DNA from: Zhouia spongiae
Lineage (GTDB): Bacteria > Bacteroidota > Bacteroidia > Flavobacteriales > Flavobacteriaceae
DNA: 64,000 bases
Direction: 5' to 3'
Assembly (NCBI RefSeq): GCF_022760175.1
Contig: NZ_CP094326.1
Coordinates: 3,956,804-4,020,803 of the forward strand
Of this stretch, positions 51,756 to 58,820 are shown piece after piece; positions within the stretch are counted from its first letter, which is position 1, and each line of letters opens with the position of its first letter. The position numbers were made by a program, and so were the translations under genes. The notes beneath the pieces were generated by a model, which ran no database searches, was not told where the DNA came from, and saw only the letters and a program-made list of their open reading frames with translations.

Positions 51756-51763
51756 CAAATTTA
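51756..51763 (-). promoter_or_regulatory. Bacteroidetes -7 element for the eRF1-like/nuclease operon
   Basis: TAAATTTG on the minus strand, exact TAnnTTTG match, 45 bases upstream of ATG 51710. It separates this operon from the mocA-like gene upstream. Confidence 0.5.
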
Positions 51764-51830
51764 GGATATTTCAGGCAGGCACAAAATGACATTCGTCAAC
51801 CATAAACAACTTATTATCAATACCATAAAA

Positions 51831-52436
51831 TTACAATTTGGAATTAAGACTTAAAAATTTATGATAGTCTTCAGGGGTATCTATATCGTCTAAGCATTCA
51901 GAATCTCCCGGAGTCTCAACATTCATTTTATGGGTTTTATTGAGAATACTACGCGCTCCTTTATCTCCTTCCAACTGCATCAATAACTTAAAGTAAGCCG
52001 AAGGAAAAAGCGCAGGCACACCATACCTATATTGATATTTGGAAGCAATAATTTTATCCGGCTTTTGTTTAAATAATCTGATCATATTATTTAAGTATAC
52101 TTCATCTACTTTGGGTTGATCGCTCAGCATAATAAGTATCCCGTCAAGTTGTTCTTTTGTTGAACACATATGTTTTACTCCAGCTGCTATGCTCGATCCA
52201 AGTCCCTTCTCCCAATCAGCATTGTAGATAACCTCTGCACCGGATCGCTTTATATCTTTCTGAATTTCCTCTGCTTTTGCTCCTAAAACACAATATATTT
52301 TACCAGCCTTCGATTTTGCAGCATTACCCACTATTACCGATATCATTTTTTGATTACCAACAGCTAATAATTGTTTAGGTGCTCCCATTCTTGAGGAACT
52401 ACCTGCTGCTAATATGAGGATGGCTATATTATTCAA
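51831..52436 (-). CDS. MobA/MocA-like nucleotidyltransferase
   Basis: A 201-residue NTP-transferase: LILAAGSSSRMGAPKQLL at the N-terminus, then the DQPKVDE metal-binding segment and KYQYRYGVPALF. This is the MocA/CoxC-type family that attaches CMP (or GMP) to molybdopterin for xanthine-dehydrogenase-class enzymes. No ATG is available: the likely start is TTG 52436 (MNNIAILILAAG), overlapping the xdhC stop by 8 bases, with another TTG at 52448 as alternative. Cotranscribed with the XdhC-like gene. Confidence 0.82.
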   Translation of the reverse strand: MNNIAILILAAGSSSRMGAPKQLLAVGNQKMISVIVGNAAKSKAGKIYCVLGAKAEEIQKDIKRSGAEVIYNADWEKGLGSSIAAGVKHMCSTKEQLDGILIMLSDQPKVDEVYLNNMIRLFKQKPDKIIASKYQYRYGVPALFPSAYFKLLMQLEGDKGARSILNKTHKMNVETPGDSECLDDIDTPEDYHKFLSLNSKL

Positions 52437-53451
52437 TCCTGGATACAAAATTGTTATTCAAGTTTCTTAAAGAGGAAGGAGATTTATCTCTGGTTATGCA
52501 TAAGATCTCCGAAAGGATTGACAAAGCAATCTCTTCCGGTGTCTCTGAGCCTATATTCAATCCGGCAGGACTGTATACTTTCTCAAAAAAAGTAAGCGAT
52601 ACGTCAGGAACATAGTTTAATATTTCATCCTGTAAACGCTCCCACCTCCTTGAGGATCCCAGAAGTCCCAAATAGCAAAACTGTAAGTTATGAAGCTTTA
52701 TCAGATACTGAAGGTCCAGTGCATAATTATGATTCATCAATACGATTGCTGTCTGCAGGTCTGAATCAGACAGGTCCGCTGTATCCGGATTTTCAGCCAA
52801 TACTCTGGTCGCCCCCGGAAAATCAGATAACGACTTAGGGTCTTTCATAGACGACACTACTGTAACTTCCCATCCAATCAGTGAAGCCATCGAACAAAGC
52901 TTGACAGCATCATGCTCTGCCCCGATGATCAATAATTTAAACCTGGGATGATAATGTTGGGTGAATAATTGATTCTCTTCGTTTATTATCTTGTTTTCAG
53001 AAAACTTGTATATGTTGTTAATATCCAAAGACAGAACGGAGCCAAGACCGCCAACGGCCTCATCTTCTTTTTTAAAATAAGAATCCAGCCGAAAATGCTT
53101 TCTCGCTTCAATATGTTCCAAAAACGCATTATACAGGTCGTCAGGCACATCAAATGGTTCGATAAGGATGTATAATATCCCTTCGCAGCCCAGGCGATAT
53201 CTTCCGTCGTAAGTAATTATCTTAGCCTCCCCGGTTTCAAACACAGATGCTGATCTTCTGCAAATTTCATTTTCAACACATCCCCCGCTAACCGCTCCGG
53301 TAGTGCTGCCATTTTCGTCGATCAGCATCCTTACGCCGGGTTTTCTGTATGACGAGCCATCCAGGTACACTATTGAAGCCAGTACACATTTACTTTTTTG
53401 TTTCTTTTTACTTCTCGCTACTTTAATAAGTCGAATGAATTCGTGTGTCAT
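52429..53451 (-). CDS. XdhC/CoxI family protein
   Basis: A 340-residue two-domain protein. The N-terminal XdhC_CoxI domain has CVLASIVYLDGSSYRKPGVRML and GAVSGGCVENEI; the C-terminal Rossmann domain has LLIIGAEHDAVKLCSMASLIGW and YLGLLGSSRRWERL. XdhC binds molybdenum cofactor and helps sulfurate it for xanthine dehydrogenase family enzymes. Start at ATG 53451, preferred to a frame extension of five residues. A one-mismatch -7 element (TATCTTTA) is at 53480-53487. No molybdo-hydroxylase gene is in this window. Confidence 0.88.
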   Translation of the reverse strand: MTHEFIRLIKVARSKKKQKSKCVLASIVYLDGSSYRKPGVRMLIDENGSTTGAVSGGCVENEICRRSASVFETGEAKIITYDGRYRLGCEGILYILIEPFDVPDDLYNAFLEHIEARKHFRLDSYFKKEDEAVGGLGSVLSLDINNIYKFSENKIINEENQLFTQHYHPRFKLLIIGAEHDAVKLCSMASLIGWEVTVVSSMKDPKSLSDFPGATRVLAENPDTADLSDSDLQTAIVLMNHNYALDLQYLIKLHNLQFCYLGLLGSSRRWERLQDEILNYVPDVSLTFFEKVYSPAGLNIGSETPEEIALSILSEILCITRDKSPSSLRNLNNNFVSRIE

Positions 53452-53931
53452 TTTTATAAAAAACATAAATTGTCAATACTAAAGATAGGAATATTAAATT
53501 ACTTGATCCCGGAGTAACTTTTACAGTATTTGTCCTGGCATTCTAAAAGTTGAGAGAAACTGAATAACACTCCCTGTTTTTTGAGAAAACAGCTTATCCT
53601 GACAGTCATCCTGACCGTACAAGAAATCAAAACCCGGCAAAGGACCGATATTTTGCAGGTTCAAAACGAATATCCGGAAAACAAGGGGCACTCAGCATAA
53701 CAGGGTATAGAAGTATCTGTAAGGAAGTAGCTGATTTTGAACAGACTTTCTGGGGTTTACTAAGGATGGTATTCGCCCTTTACTGATATTTTCAGGTCTA
53801 TACTCTGCTGTTATTAACAGCATGCAAAGGTATTATCAAAACTCTTTTCATTTATACCGAAAATCAGAACTTCCAGAACTCTGTTCCGGGAATAATTTCA
53901 TACCTGACCACGATTGACTATAAGTGTAAGA
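53452..53931. other. Gene-free region upstream of the XdhC gene
   Basis: About 480 bases without a supportable gene. Short open stretches exist on both strands but none has a start, composition and family match together. A possible xdhC promoter is at its left edge. The rest may be decayed sequence. Confidence 0.5.
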
Positions 53932-54142
53932 TTTACTCGATCATCGAGATTTAAATGCTCCGACGCTTGCCCTTGTGAAAAATTTCATTGGACTTGCCCT
54001 TGTGAAATCCTCCTGAGCGGAATCTCATAGGGCTTTCGGCGAAATGTTTTGCCATGCGCCAGCTCATTCCATCGCTAAAAAGGGCTACCAGACCTTTTCT
54101 TTACACTTGGCCCTCTCGTGGGTTTGCCCCGAGGTAGTTTAC
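53932..54142 (-). repeat. Dispersed intergenic repeat, copy E (complete, inverted)
   Basis: Read on the minus strand it starts GTAAACTACCTCGGGGCAAAC (left end, 54142 downwards) and ends with CTCGATGATCGAGTAAA (53932). Its last 38 bases are identical to 21616-21653 of copy C. The interior contains TTTCACAAGGGCAAG twice in tandem, as in the unit of copy C, plus about 80 bases not shared with the others. It lies between the XdhC gene and the H1-like gene. Confidence 0.72.
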
Positions 54143-54345
54143 CCGGAGAATAAAAAATACGGGCGCTTATGTTTACCCAAACTTACCCGGCGCCCGTATA
54201 GAAGTGAACATTAAATCTATTCAGGCCGAATATAGCGCTTCAAACGCAATAAGCACAGATCATAATCGATGAAATGCACATATATTAGATAAAATATTAA
54301 AAGGCGTATTTTACACTTATATCCTTAAAAGGGAAGGATATGATA

Positions 54346-54382
54346 TTGAAAAGAAAAAGGCCGGATTATAACCCCGGCCTTT
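54346..54382 (-). terminator. Terminator of the H1-like gene
   Basis: Perfect 9-bp stem AAAGGCCGG / CCGGCCTTT, 9-nt loop, followed on the minus strand by TTCTTTTCA, beginning 4 bases past the H1-like stop. Confidence 0.8.
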
Positions 54383-54385
54383 ATA

Positions 54386-54562
54386 TTATTTTTTTGACTC
54401 TTCGACAGAAACTTTTCTAAACTCTTTAAAAAGTTTACTCAATTCTAAAGCTGATTTTCGTGCTCTTGTTCCTGCAGCTTTGTTTCCTTTTTCAACTTGT
54501 AATGTTGCTTCGCTTTTGAAAGTTTCAATTTCTGATTCAATTCTTTCTAATAAATCTTTCAT
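54386..54562 (-). CDS. Histone H1-like (Hc1-type) small basic protein
   Basis: A 58-residue protein: MKDLLERIESEIETFKSEAT, LQVEKGNKAAGTRARKSAL, then ELSKLFKEFRKVSVEESKK. The acidic first helix followed by GNKAAGTRARK and a basic tail is the pattern of the short chlamydial Hc1-type proteins widespread in Bacteroidetes, thought to bind DNA and help organise the nucleoid. It is highly lysine/arginine-rich after residue 20. Single gene with a good terminator at 54346. Too short for routine ORF cut-offs, but composition and pattern make it a confident call. Confidence 0.85.
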   Translation of the reverse strand: MKDLLERIESEIETFKSEATLQVEKGNKAAGTRARKSALELSKLFKEFRKVSVEESKK

Positions 54563-54755
54563 GAAATTACGTGTTTTAAATTATAGTGCTAAAATAAATT
54601 TATTTGGCATTTATAAGGCTTGATTTTAAAAGAAAAATTCAACAAGTACACAGAATGCGAGCTAACTTATTTAATATCAATCCATATGATTTTTCTTTAA
54701 AAAGCACAATTTGCAGTTCTTCATAATCAAATTAGATAAATTTCAGCAAATTATG

Positions 54756-54896
54756 CTAACCATACAACTCAACCCAATAATATAAAGTCTTTCTGTCAAG
54801 GTTAAACTCTTTGGCAATTGCCTGCAAGCTCTTCCCGTTTTTATTTTCTTTGACTATTGTTAATATTTCTTCTTTGGTGTATGTTTTCTTTTTCAT
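54756..54896 (-). CDS. Short helix-turn-helix protein, possibly a transposase OrfA remnant
   Basis: A 46-residue frame, MKKKTYTKEEILTIVKENKN, then GKSLQAIAKEFNLDRKTLYY and WVELYG. Residues 22-41 form a clear helix-turn-helix (SLQAIAKEFNLDRKTLYYW) of the Psq/IS3-OrfA homeodomain-like type. Such an N-terminus normally leads into a longer protein; here it stops six residues after the HTH and no transposase continues downstream. It is either a micro-regulator or a degraded insertion-sequence fragment. Confidence 0.45.
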   Translation of the reverse strand: MKKKTYTKEEILTIVKENKNGKSLQAIAKEFNLDRKTLYYWVELYG

Positions 54897-55076
54897 TTGT
54901 TTTGCTTGGCTGTAAAATATTTTCATTTTTAGCAGAAAAACAACCGGGGCCTATAGTGAATATGAAGAGAAAGTATGCTCAACAAAAAATATGATTTATA
55001 GAACTTTTTAAAACAGAACCCCGGTTTCATGGTAATCAAACAACTGGAATAACTAACCTAAAACTAACCCTTGTAT

Positions 55077-55442
55077 TTAAAGATTACCAATAACTTTATT
55101 TTTTAATACATGATATTTTTCAACTGTTTCCTGATATTTATTTCTTTTTGCCTTATGTTCGTCTTTGTAATATGTATCACAATCCATATCCTGACATTCT
55201 ATCTGTCCTTCCAGAGAGAGCCTGTAATTATATAGCGTACTTATCTCTGTTCCGTTCTCTTGTATATAAACATCGAACGACGGTTCCAGATCATGCTCAA
55301 TGAGGTATTGGCCGGCAATATCTCTTAGGGTTGTTAGTTCTTTCGCTATATGTTCTAAATGTTCAATCCATGATGAAACTTCAATAAAGTCCTTTTTAAG
55401 GATTTGCATTTCTACTGAATCGTGTTCATAAAAGGTGCTCAT
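55077..55442 (-). CDS. Helical protein of unknown function, paired with the Rnk/GreA-like gene
   Basis: A 121-residue cytoplasmic protein with no signal. It is mostly long helices (VEMQILKKDFIEVSSWIEHLEHIAKEL, then a C-terminal coiled-coil-like EHKAKRNKYQETVEKYHVLKNKV), broken by a short beta segment (SFDVYIQENGTEIS) and a CQDMDC pair. I do not recognise a family. It starts 4 bases after the Rnk/GreA-like gene, so the two are made together. Confidence 0.7.
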   Translation of the reverse strand: MSTFYEHDSVEMQILKKDFIEVSSWIEHLEHIAKELTTLRDIAGQYLIEHDLEPSFDVYIQENGTEISTLYNYRLSLEGQIECQDMDCDTYYKDEHKAKRNKYQETVEKYHVLKNKVIGNL

Positions 55443-55446
55443 TGCA

Positions 55447-55866
55447 TTATAATATTATATTGGCATCAATAAAACCTGACGGCTGCTTAACTTCTGTAAT
55501 TTTAATTTGCTTGGGGCCTCCTGGAAGTTCCCACTCAATAATATCTCCTTTGGCATATCCCATTACAGCTGCTCCCATAGGGGTTAGAATTGAAACCTTA
55601 TCAGCTTTAAAATCACCGTCTGAAGGCATCACTAAAGTAAATTGCTTTTGCCAGTTTTCACCCGATTCAATGGTGATTAAAGAGTTCAGGCGTATGACGT
55701 CATTAGGCATAAATTCCTCGCTGTACACTAAAGCTGTTGTCAGTTCGCTTTTAAGCCTGTATATTGATTTACTCCTGGAGTCTTCATTAAAATAGCCGAC
55801 TGTATTTAAAAGTCGCTTTAAAATGACGAACTCTTTTTTTTCTATTACAATTCCCTCATATTTCAT
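55447..55866 (-). CDS. GreA/GreB C-terminal-domain protein (Rnk-like)
   Basis: A 139-residue protein with the FKBP-like GreA/GreB C-terminal domain: VIRLNSLITIE, FTLVMPSDGDFKADKVSILTPMGAAVMGYAKGDIIEWELPGG and IKITEV. The N-terminus is a short helical segment (KEFVILKRLLNTVG) rather than the 75-residue GreA coiled coil with acidic tip, so it resembles Rnk, which binds RNA polymerase but cannot cleave the transcript. It lies 24 bases downstream of gdhA on the same strand and probably shares its transcript. Confidence 0.85.
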   Translation of the reverse strand: MKYEGIVIEKKEFVILKRLLNTVGYFNEDSRSKSIYRLKSELTTALVYSEEFMPNDVIRLNSLITIESGENWQKQFTLVMPSDGDFKADKVSILTPMGAAVMGYAKGDIIEWELPGGPKQIKITEVKQPSGFIDANIIL

Positions 55867-55890
55867 ATTTCAGGTGTTTTTTTATTAACA

Positions 55891-57165
55891 TCAAGGAAAA
55901 ATCCCTCGTTGAATATATGCTCTTTCTATACGCTCTATGGCGATACCAAATGCAGCATTACGCATGCTTATATTGTGCTCGCTGGAGGTATTCCATACAT
56001 TTTCAAAAACAGTTCTTAATTTCTTTTCTAATTTTTCAAGTACTTCATCCAGTAACCACAATTCGCCGTTTCTATTTTGAAGCCACTCAAAGTAACTCGC
56101 TATAACACCTCCTGAGTTACACAAAACATCCGGAATAATCTGCACCCCTTTATTGAGAAGGATTTGTTCTCCTTCAAAATTCGTTGGGCCGTTTGCTCCT
56201 TCTGCAATTAAGTATGCTTTTATTTTAGTTGCATTTTCTTCTGTAATCTGATTTCCTAAAGCAGCAGGGATACAGATATCCGCATTAATTTCAAAAAACT
56301 GATCTTTTAAAATTTCAGATGCTTCAGGATAGTTTTTTATACTTCCCTGATTATTTTTAGCATAGTTCAATAACTCTTCTACACTAATTCCCTCATCGTT
56401 TATTACCGTAGCATACGCATCTTGTACTCCAACCAGACGGGCTCCTTCTGCTTCCAGAAAGTACGAAGCCCAGTAACCTACATTTCCGAAACCTTGTACT
56501 ATAAACTTCTTTCCTGACAGATCTACTTTATTTTTTTCTGCCCAAAATTTTATATTGAGAAATACCCCATAACCGGTAGCTCTGTCTCTTCCTTCCAATC
56601 CACCTGACCCCACAGGTTTTCCGGTTACAACATGCTGGTTCTTTGACCTTTCGGAAGGAGCCTTGGTCGACATATAGGTATCGGCAATCCAGGCCATGGT
56701 CTGTTGGTTCGTATTTACATCCGGTGCAGGAATATCGTGTTCCGGACCAATATTTTCACCCAAAGCATACGTAAATCTTCTTGTAATTCTTTCTAATTCT
56801 GCCTGGGAATATTTTGAAGGATCTATCTGAATTCCACCTTTAGCGCCTCCATAAGGCAGCCCTGCAAGCGATGTTTTCCAGGTCATCCACATTGCCAGGG
56901 CTTTTGCAGCATCGATATCAACCGTCGGGTGATAACGTAAACCTCCTTTATATGGGCCCAGAGCATTATTATGCTGAACACGATATCCTGTAAATATTTC
57001 TACTTCCCCATTATCCATTTTAACCGGGAAGCGTATGATCAATTCATTATTAGAAATGCTTAATATTTTTCGAATGTTTGGGTTTAAATCTATCTGGTCT
57101 GCGGCAGTATTGAATTGTTGAATTACATTTTCAAACATACCTTTCTTTTTCTCTTTTGTAACCAT
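55891..57165 (-). CDS. gdhA: Glutamate dehydrogenase (Glu/Leu/Phe/Val dehydrogenase family)
   Basis: A 424-residue enzyme interconverting glutamate and 2-oxoglutarate plus ammonium. Substrate and catalytic lysines lie in GPYKGGLRYHPTVD and LPYGGAKGGIQIDPS; the dinucleotide motif is VQGFGNVGYWASYFL; later landmarks are PAALGNQITEENA and LCNSGGVIASYFEWLQN. The length fits the hexameric NAD-type form. A sigma-54 promoter sequence lies at 57353-57367 and the gene for an NtrC-like activator lies just upstream, so nitrogen or stress control is likely. Confidence 0.94.
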   Translation of the reverse strand: MVTKEKKKGMFENVIQQFNTAADQIDLNPNIRKILSISNNELIIRFPVKMDNGEVEIFTGYRVQHNNALGPYKGGLRYHPTVDIDAAKALAMWMTWKTSLAGLPYGGAKGGIQIDPSKYSQAELERITRRFTYALGENIGPEHDIPAPDVNTNQQTMAWIADTYMSTKAPSERSKNQHVVTGKPVGSGGLEGRDRATGYGVFLNIKFWAEKNKVDLSGKKFIVQGFGNVGYWASYFLEAEGARLVGVQDAYATVINDEGISVEELLNYAKNNQGSIKNYPEASEILKDQFFEINADICIPAALGNQITEENATKIKAYLIAEGANGPTNFEGEQILLNKGVQIIPDVLCNSGGVIASYFEWLQNRNGELWLLDEVLEKLEKKLRTVFENVWNTSSEHNISMRNAAFGIAIERIERAYIQRGIFP

Positions 57166-57232
57166 TACTGAAATTTTTGTTCTGTTGTGTGTGTTATGTT
57201 TGTTTTAATTTATTTCTTCTGTACTAAACTCA

Positions 57233-57301
57233 CTGCACGACCATATCATATCCGCTCCATTATGGAATACACAATGTGATAAATTGATACAAGTCGTGCA
57301 G
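57233..57301. repeat. Inverted repeat in the gdhA leader
   Basis: Arms CTGCACGAC (57233-57241) and GTCGTGCAG (57293-57301), 9 of 9 bases, separated by 51 bases. It lies between the sigma-54 promoter and the gdhA start. The arms could be binding sites for a dimeric regulator or pair in the leader RNA. Confidence 0.55.
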
Positions 57302-57352
57302 ATATTTACCTTTTTTTTCATGGCTTGTTCCTAATAAGTTTACCATACTAAG

Positions 57353-57367
57353 GCAATCCATGTGCCA
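57353..57367 (-). promoter_or_regulatory. Sigma-54 (-24/-12) promoter for gdhA operon
   Basis: On the minus strand TGGCACA-TGGA-TTGC fits the sigma-54 consensus TGGCACG-N4-TTGC at 10 of 11 specified bases with exact spacing. The implied start is near 57341, giving a leader of about 175 nt before gdhA. A sigma-54-dependent activator is encoded immediately upstream on the same strand, and no TAnnTTTG promoter is visible in the gap. Confidence 0.65.
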
Positions 57368-57450
57368 TAGAATTCAAGCGTCTAAGAAAAAATATTTAAA
57401 AAACTGAATAACAACACATTACATCGACCTATAAAATATATCCGTAGAAT

Positions 57451-57496
57451 AATACCGGGGAAAATATCCCCGGACGGGGAGATATTCACCGGTATT
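57451..57496 (-). terminator. Nested hairpin after the NtrC-like gene
   Basis: Outer stem AATACCGG / CCGGTATT and an alternative inner stem CCGGGG / CCCCGG, directly after the minus-strand stop at 57498. The U-tract is weak (ATTATTCT), so termination efficiency is uncertain. Confidence 0.5.
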
Positions 57497-57497
57497 A

Positions 57498-58820
57498 TTA
57501 TTGAATTTTTTGCCTTAAGGTCTTTCGGTCAATTTGAAGAATCTCGGCTGCTTTTGTCTTATTGTTACCTACGGCAGCCAATACTTTCAGGATATAGGCC
57601 TTTTCCATCTCTTTGAGCGGTTTCAGGGCATTATCTGTAAAGTCTATTTTGTATTTAATATTATCGGGAAGGTCTTTAACTTCAATCGTCTTATCGCACA
57701 TAATAATGGCGCGTTGTACAACGTTTTCCAGCTCCCGGATATTGCCGGGCCAATCATACCGTTCGAGGATAACCAAAGCTTCTTTTGTTACCGGAGTAAT
57801 CCGGTCCTTATACTCCGGTCCGTACTTTTTAATGAACTTATCCACCAGCAACGGAATATCGGCTTTACGATCGCGCAGAGGAGGTACGTTTATCTGTACA
57901 ACCGTCAGTCGGTAGTATAGGTCTTCCCGAAACTGTTTCTTTGCAATAAGTTCTTTTAAGTCGCTATTGGTGGCTGCAATGATTCTCAGATCTACCTTTT
58001 CTACCTTCTGTGAACCTATCCTTGTTATCTCTTTTTCCTGTAATGCACGCAACAACCTCGATTGCACTGCCAGAGAAGCATTCCCTATTTCATCCAGAAA
58101 AATCGTTCCGTGATTCGCTGCCTGAAAAAATCCTTGCCTGTTCTCGTTTGCTCCTGTAAAAGCTCCTTTTACATAACCAAACAGCTCTGATTCTAAAAGA
58201 TTCTCTGGTATAGCCCCGCAATTCACAGCTATAAATGGCGATCTTGAGAATTTACCGGTATAGTGAATGGCTCTTGCCACCAACTCCTTACCGGTACCAC
58301 TCTCTCCGTTCACAAAAATCGTGGCTTTATTATCCTTCACCCTGCTGATAATTTCGATCACCTCTTGTATCTCCGGCGAATTACCAATTAATTCACCATA
58401 GGCTGTATGACTGGTCTGTTGATTCGCAGTGCTTTTTTTGGACTTCTTACTTCCTTTAAACGATTTTAAAACGGCCTGTCTCAGCTCTTCATGCGTAAAA
58501 GGTTTTACCAAATAATCTATGGCTCCGGACTTAATGACATCCAGCGCATCACTTACAGACGGGTATCCGGAAACAACCAAAATCGGAATTAACGGGTAGT
58601 GTTCAGAAACATACTTAACCAGTTCGTGGCCGTCAATTCCCGGCATTTTAAGATCGGTTATTAACAAATCGATATCGGTTTCTCTTAAAATAGCTACGGC
58701 TTCCTTTACAGAAATAGCCTTGTAAGTATGATAATGGAGTGACTGTAAATGTCTTTGTAACATTTCCAGGATATTTATATCATCGTCAACTACAAGTATA
58801 TTTTCTTTTTGTAAACTCAT
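57498..58820 (-). CDS. Sigma-54-dependent response regulator (NtrC family)
   Basis: A 440-residue activator: receiver domain with Asp56 (LLITDLKMP), AAA+ domain with Walker A GESGTGKE (about 172-179), the sigma-54 contact loop GAFTGA at 219-224, Walker B FLDEIG, and a C-terminal Fis-type HTH (NNKTKAAEILQIDRKTLRQKI). All parts needed for sigma-54 activation are intact. It overlaps its kinase gene by 4 bases. The nearest downstream target is the gdhA operon, which has a -24/-12 promoter. Confidence 0.93.
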   Translation of the reverse strand: MSLQKENILVVDDDINILEMLQRHLQSLHYHTYKAISVKEAVAILRETDIDLLITDLKMPGIDGHELVKYVSEHYPLIPILVVSGYPSVSDALDVIKSGAIDYLVKPFTHEELRQAVLKSFKGSKKSKKSTANQQTSHTAYGELIGNSPEIQEVIEIISRVKDNKATIFVNGESGTGKELVARAIHYTGKFSRSPFIAVNCGAIPENLLESELFGYVKGAFTGANENRQGFFQAANHGTIFLDEIGNASLAVQSRLLRALQEKEITRIGSQKVEKVDLRIIAATNSDLKELIAKKQFREDLYYRLTVVQINVPPLRDRKADIPLLVDKFIKKYGPEYKDRITPVTKEALVILERYDWPGNIRELENVVQRAIIMCDKTIEVKDLPDNIKYKIDFTDNALKPLKEMEKAYILKVLAAVGNNKTKAAEILQIDRKTLRQKIQ

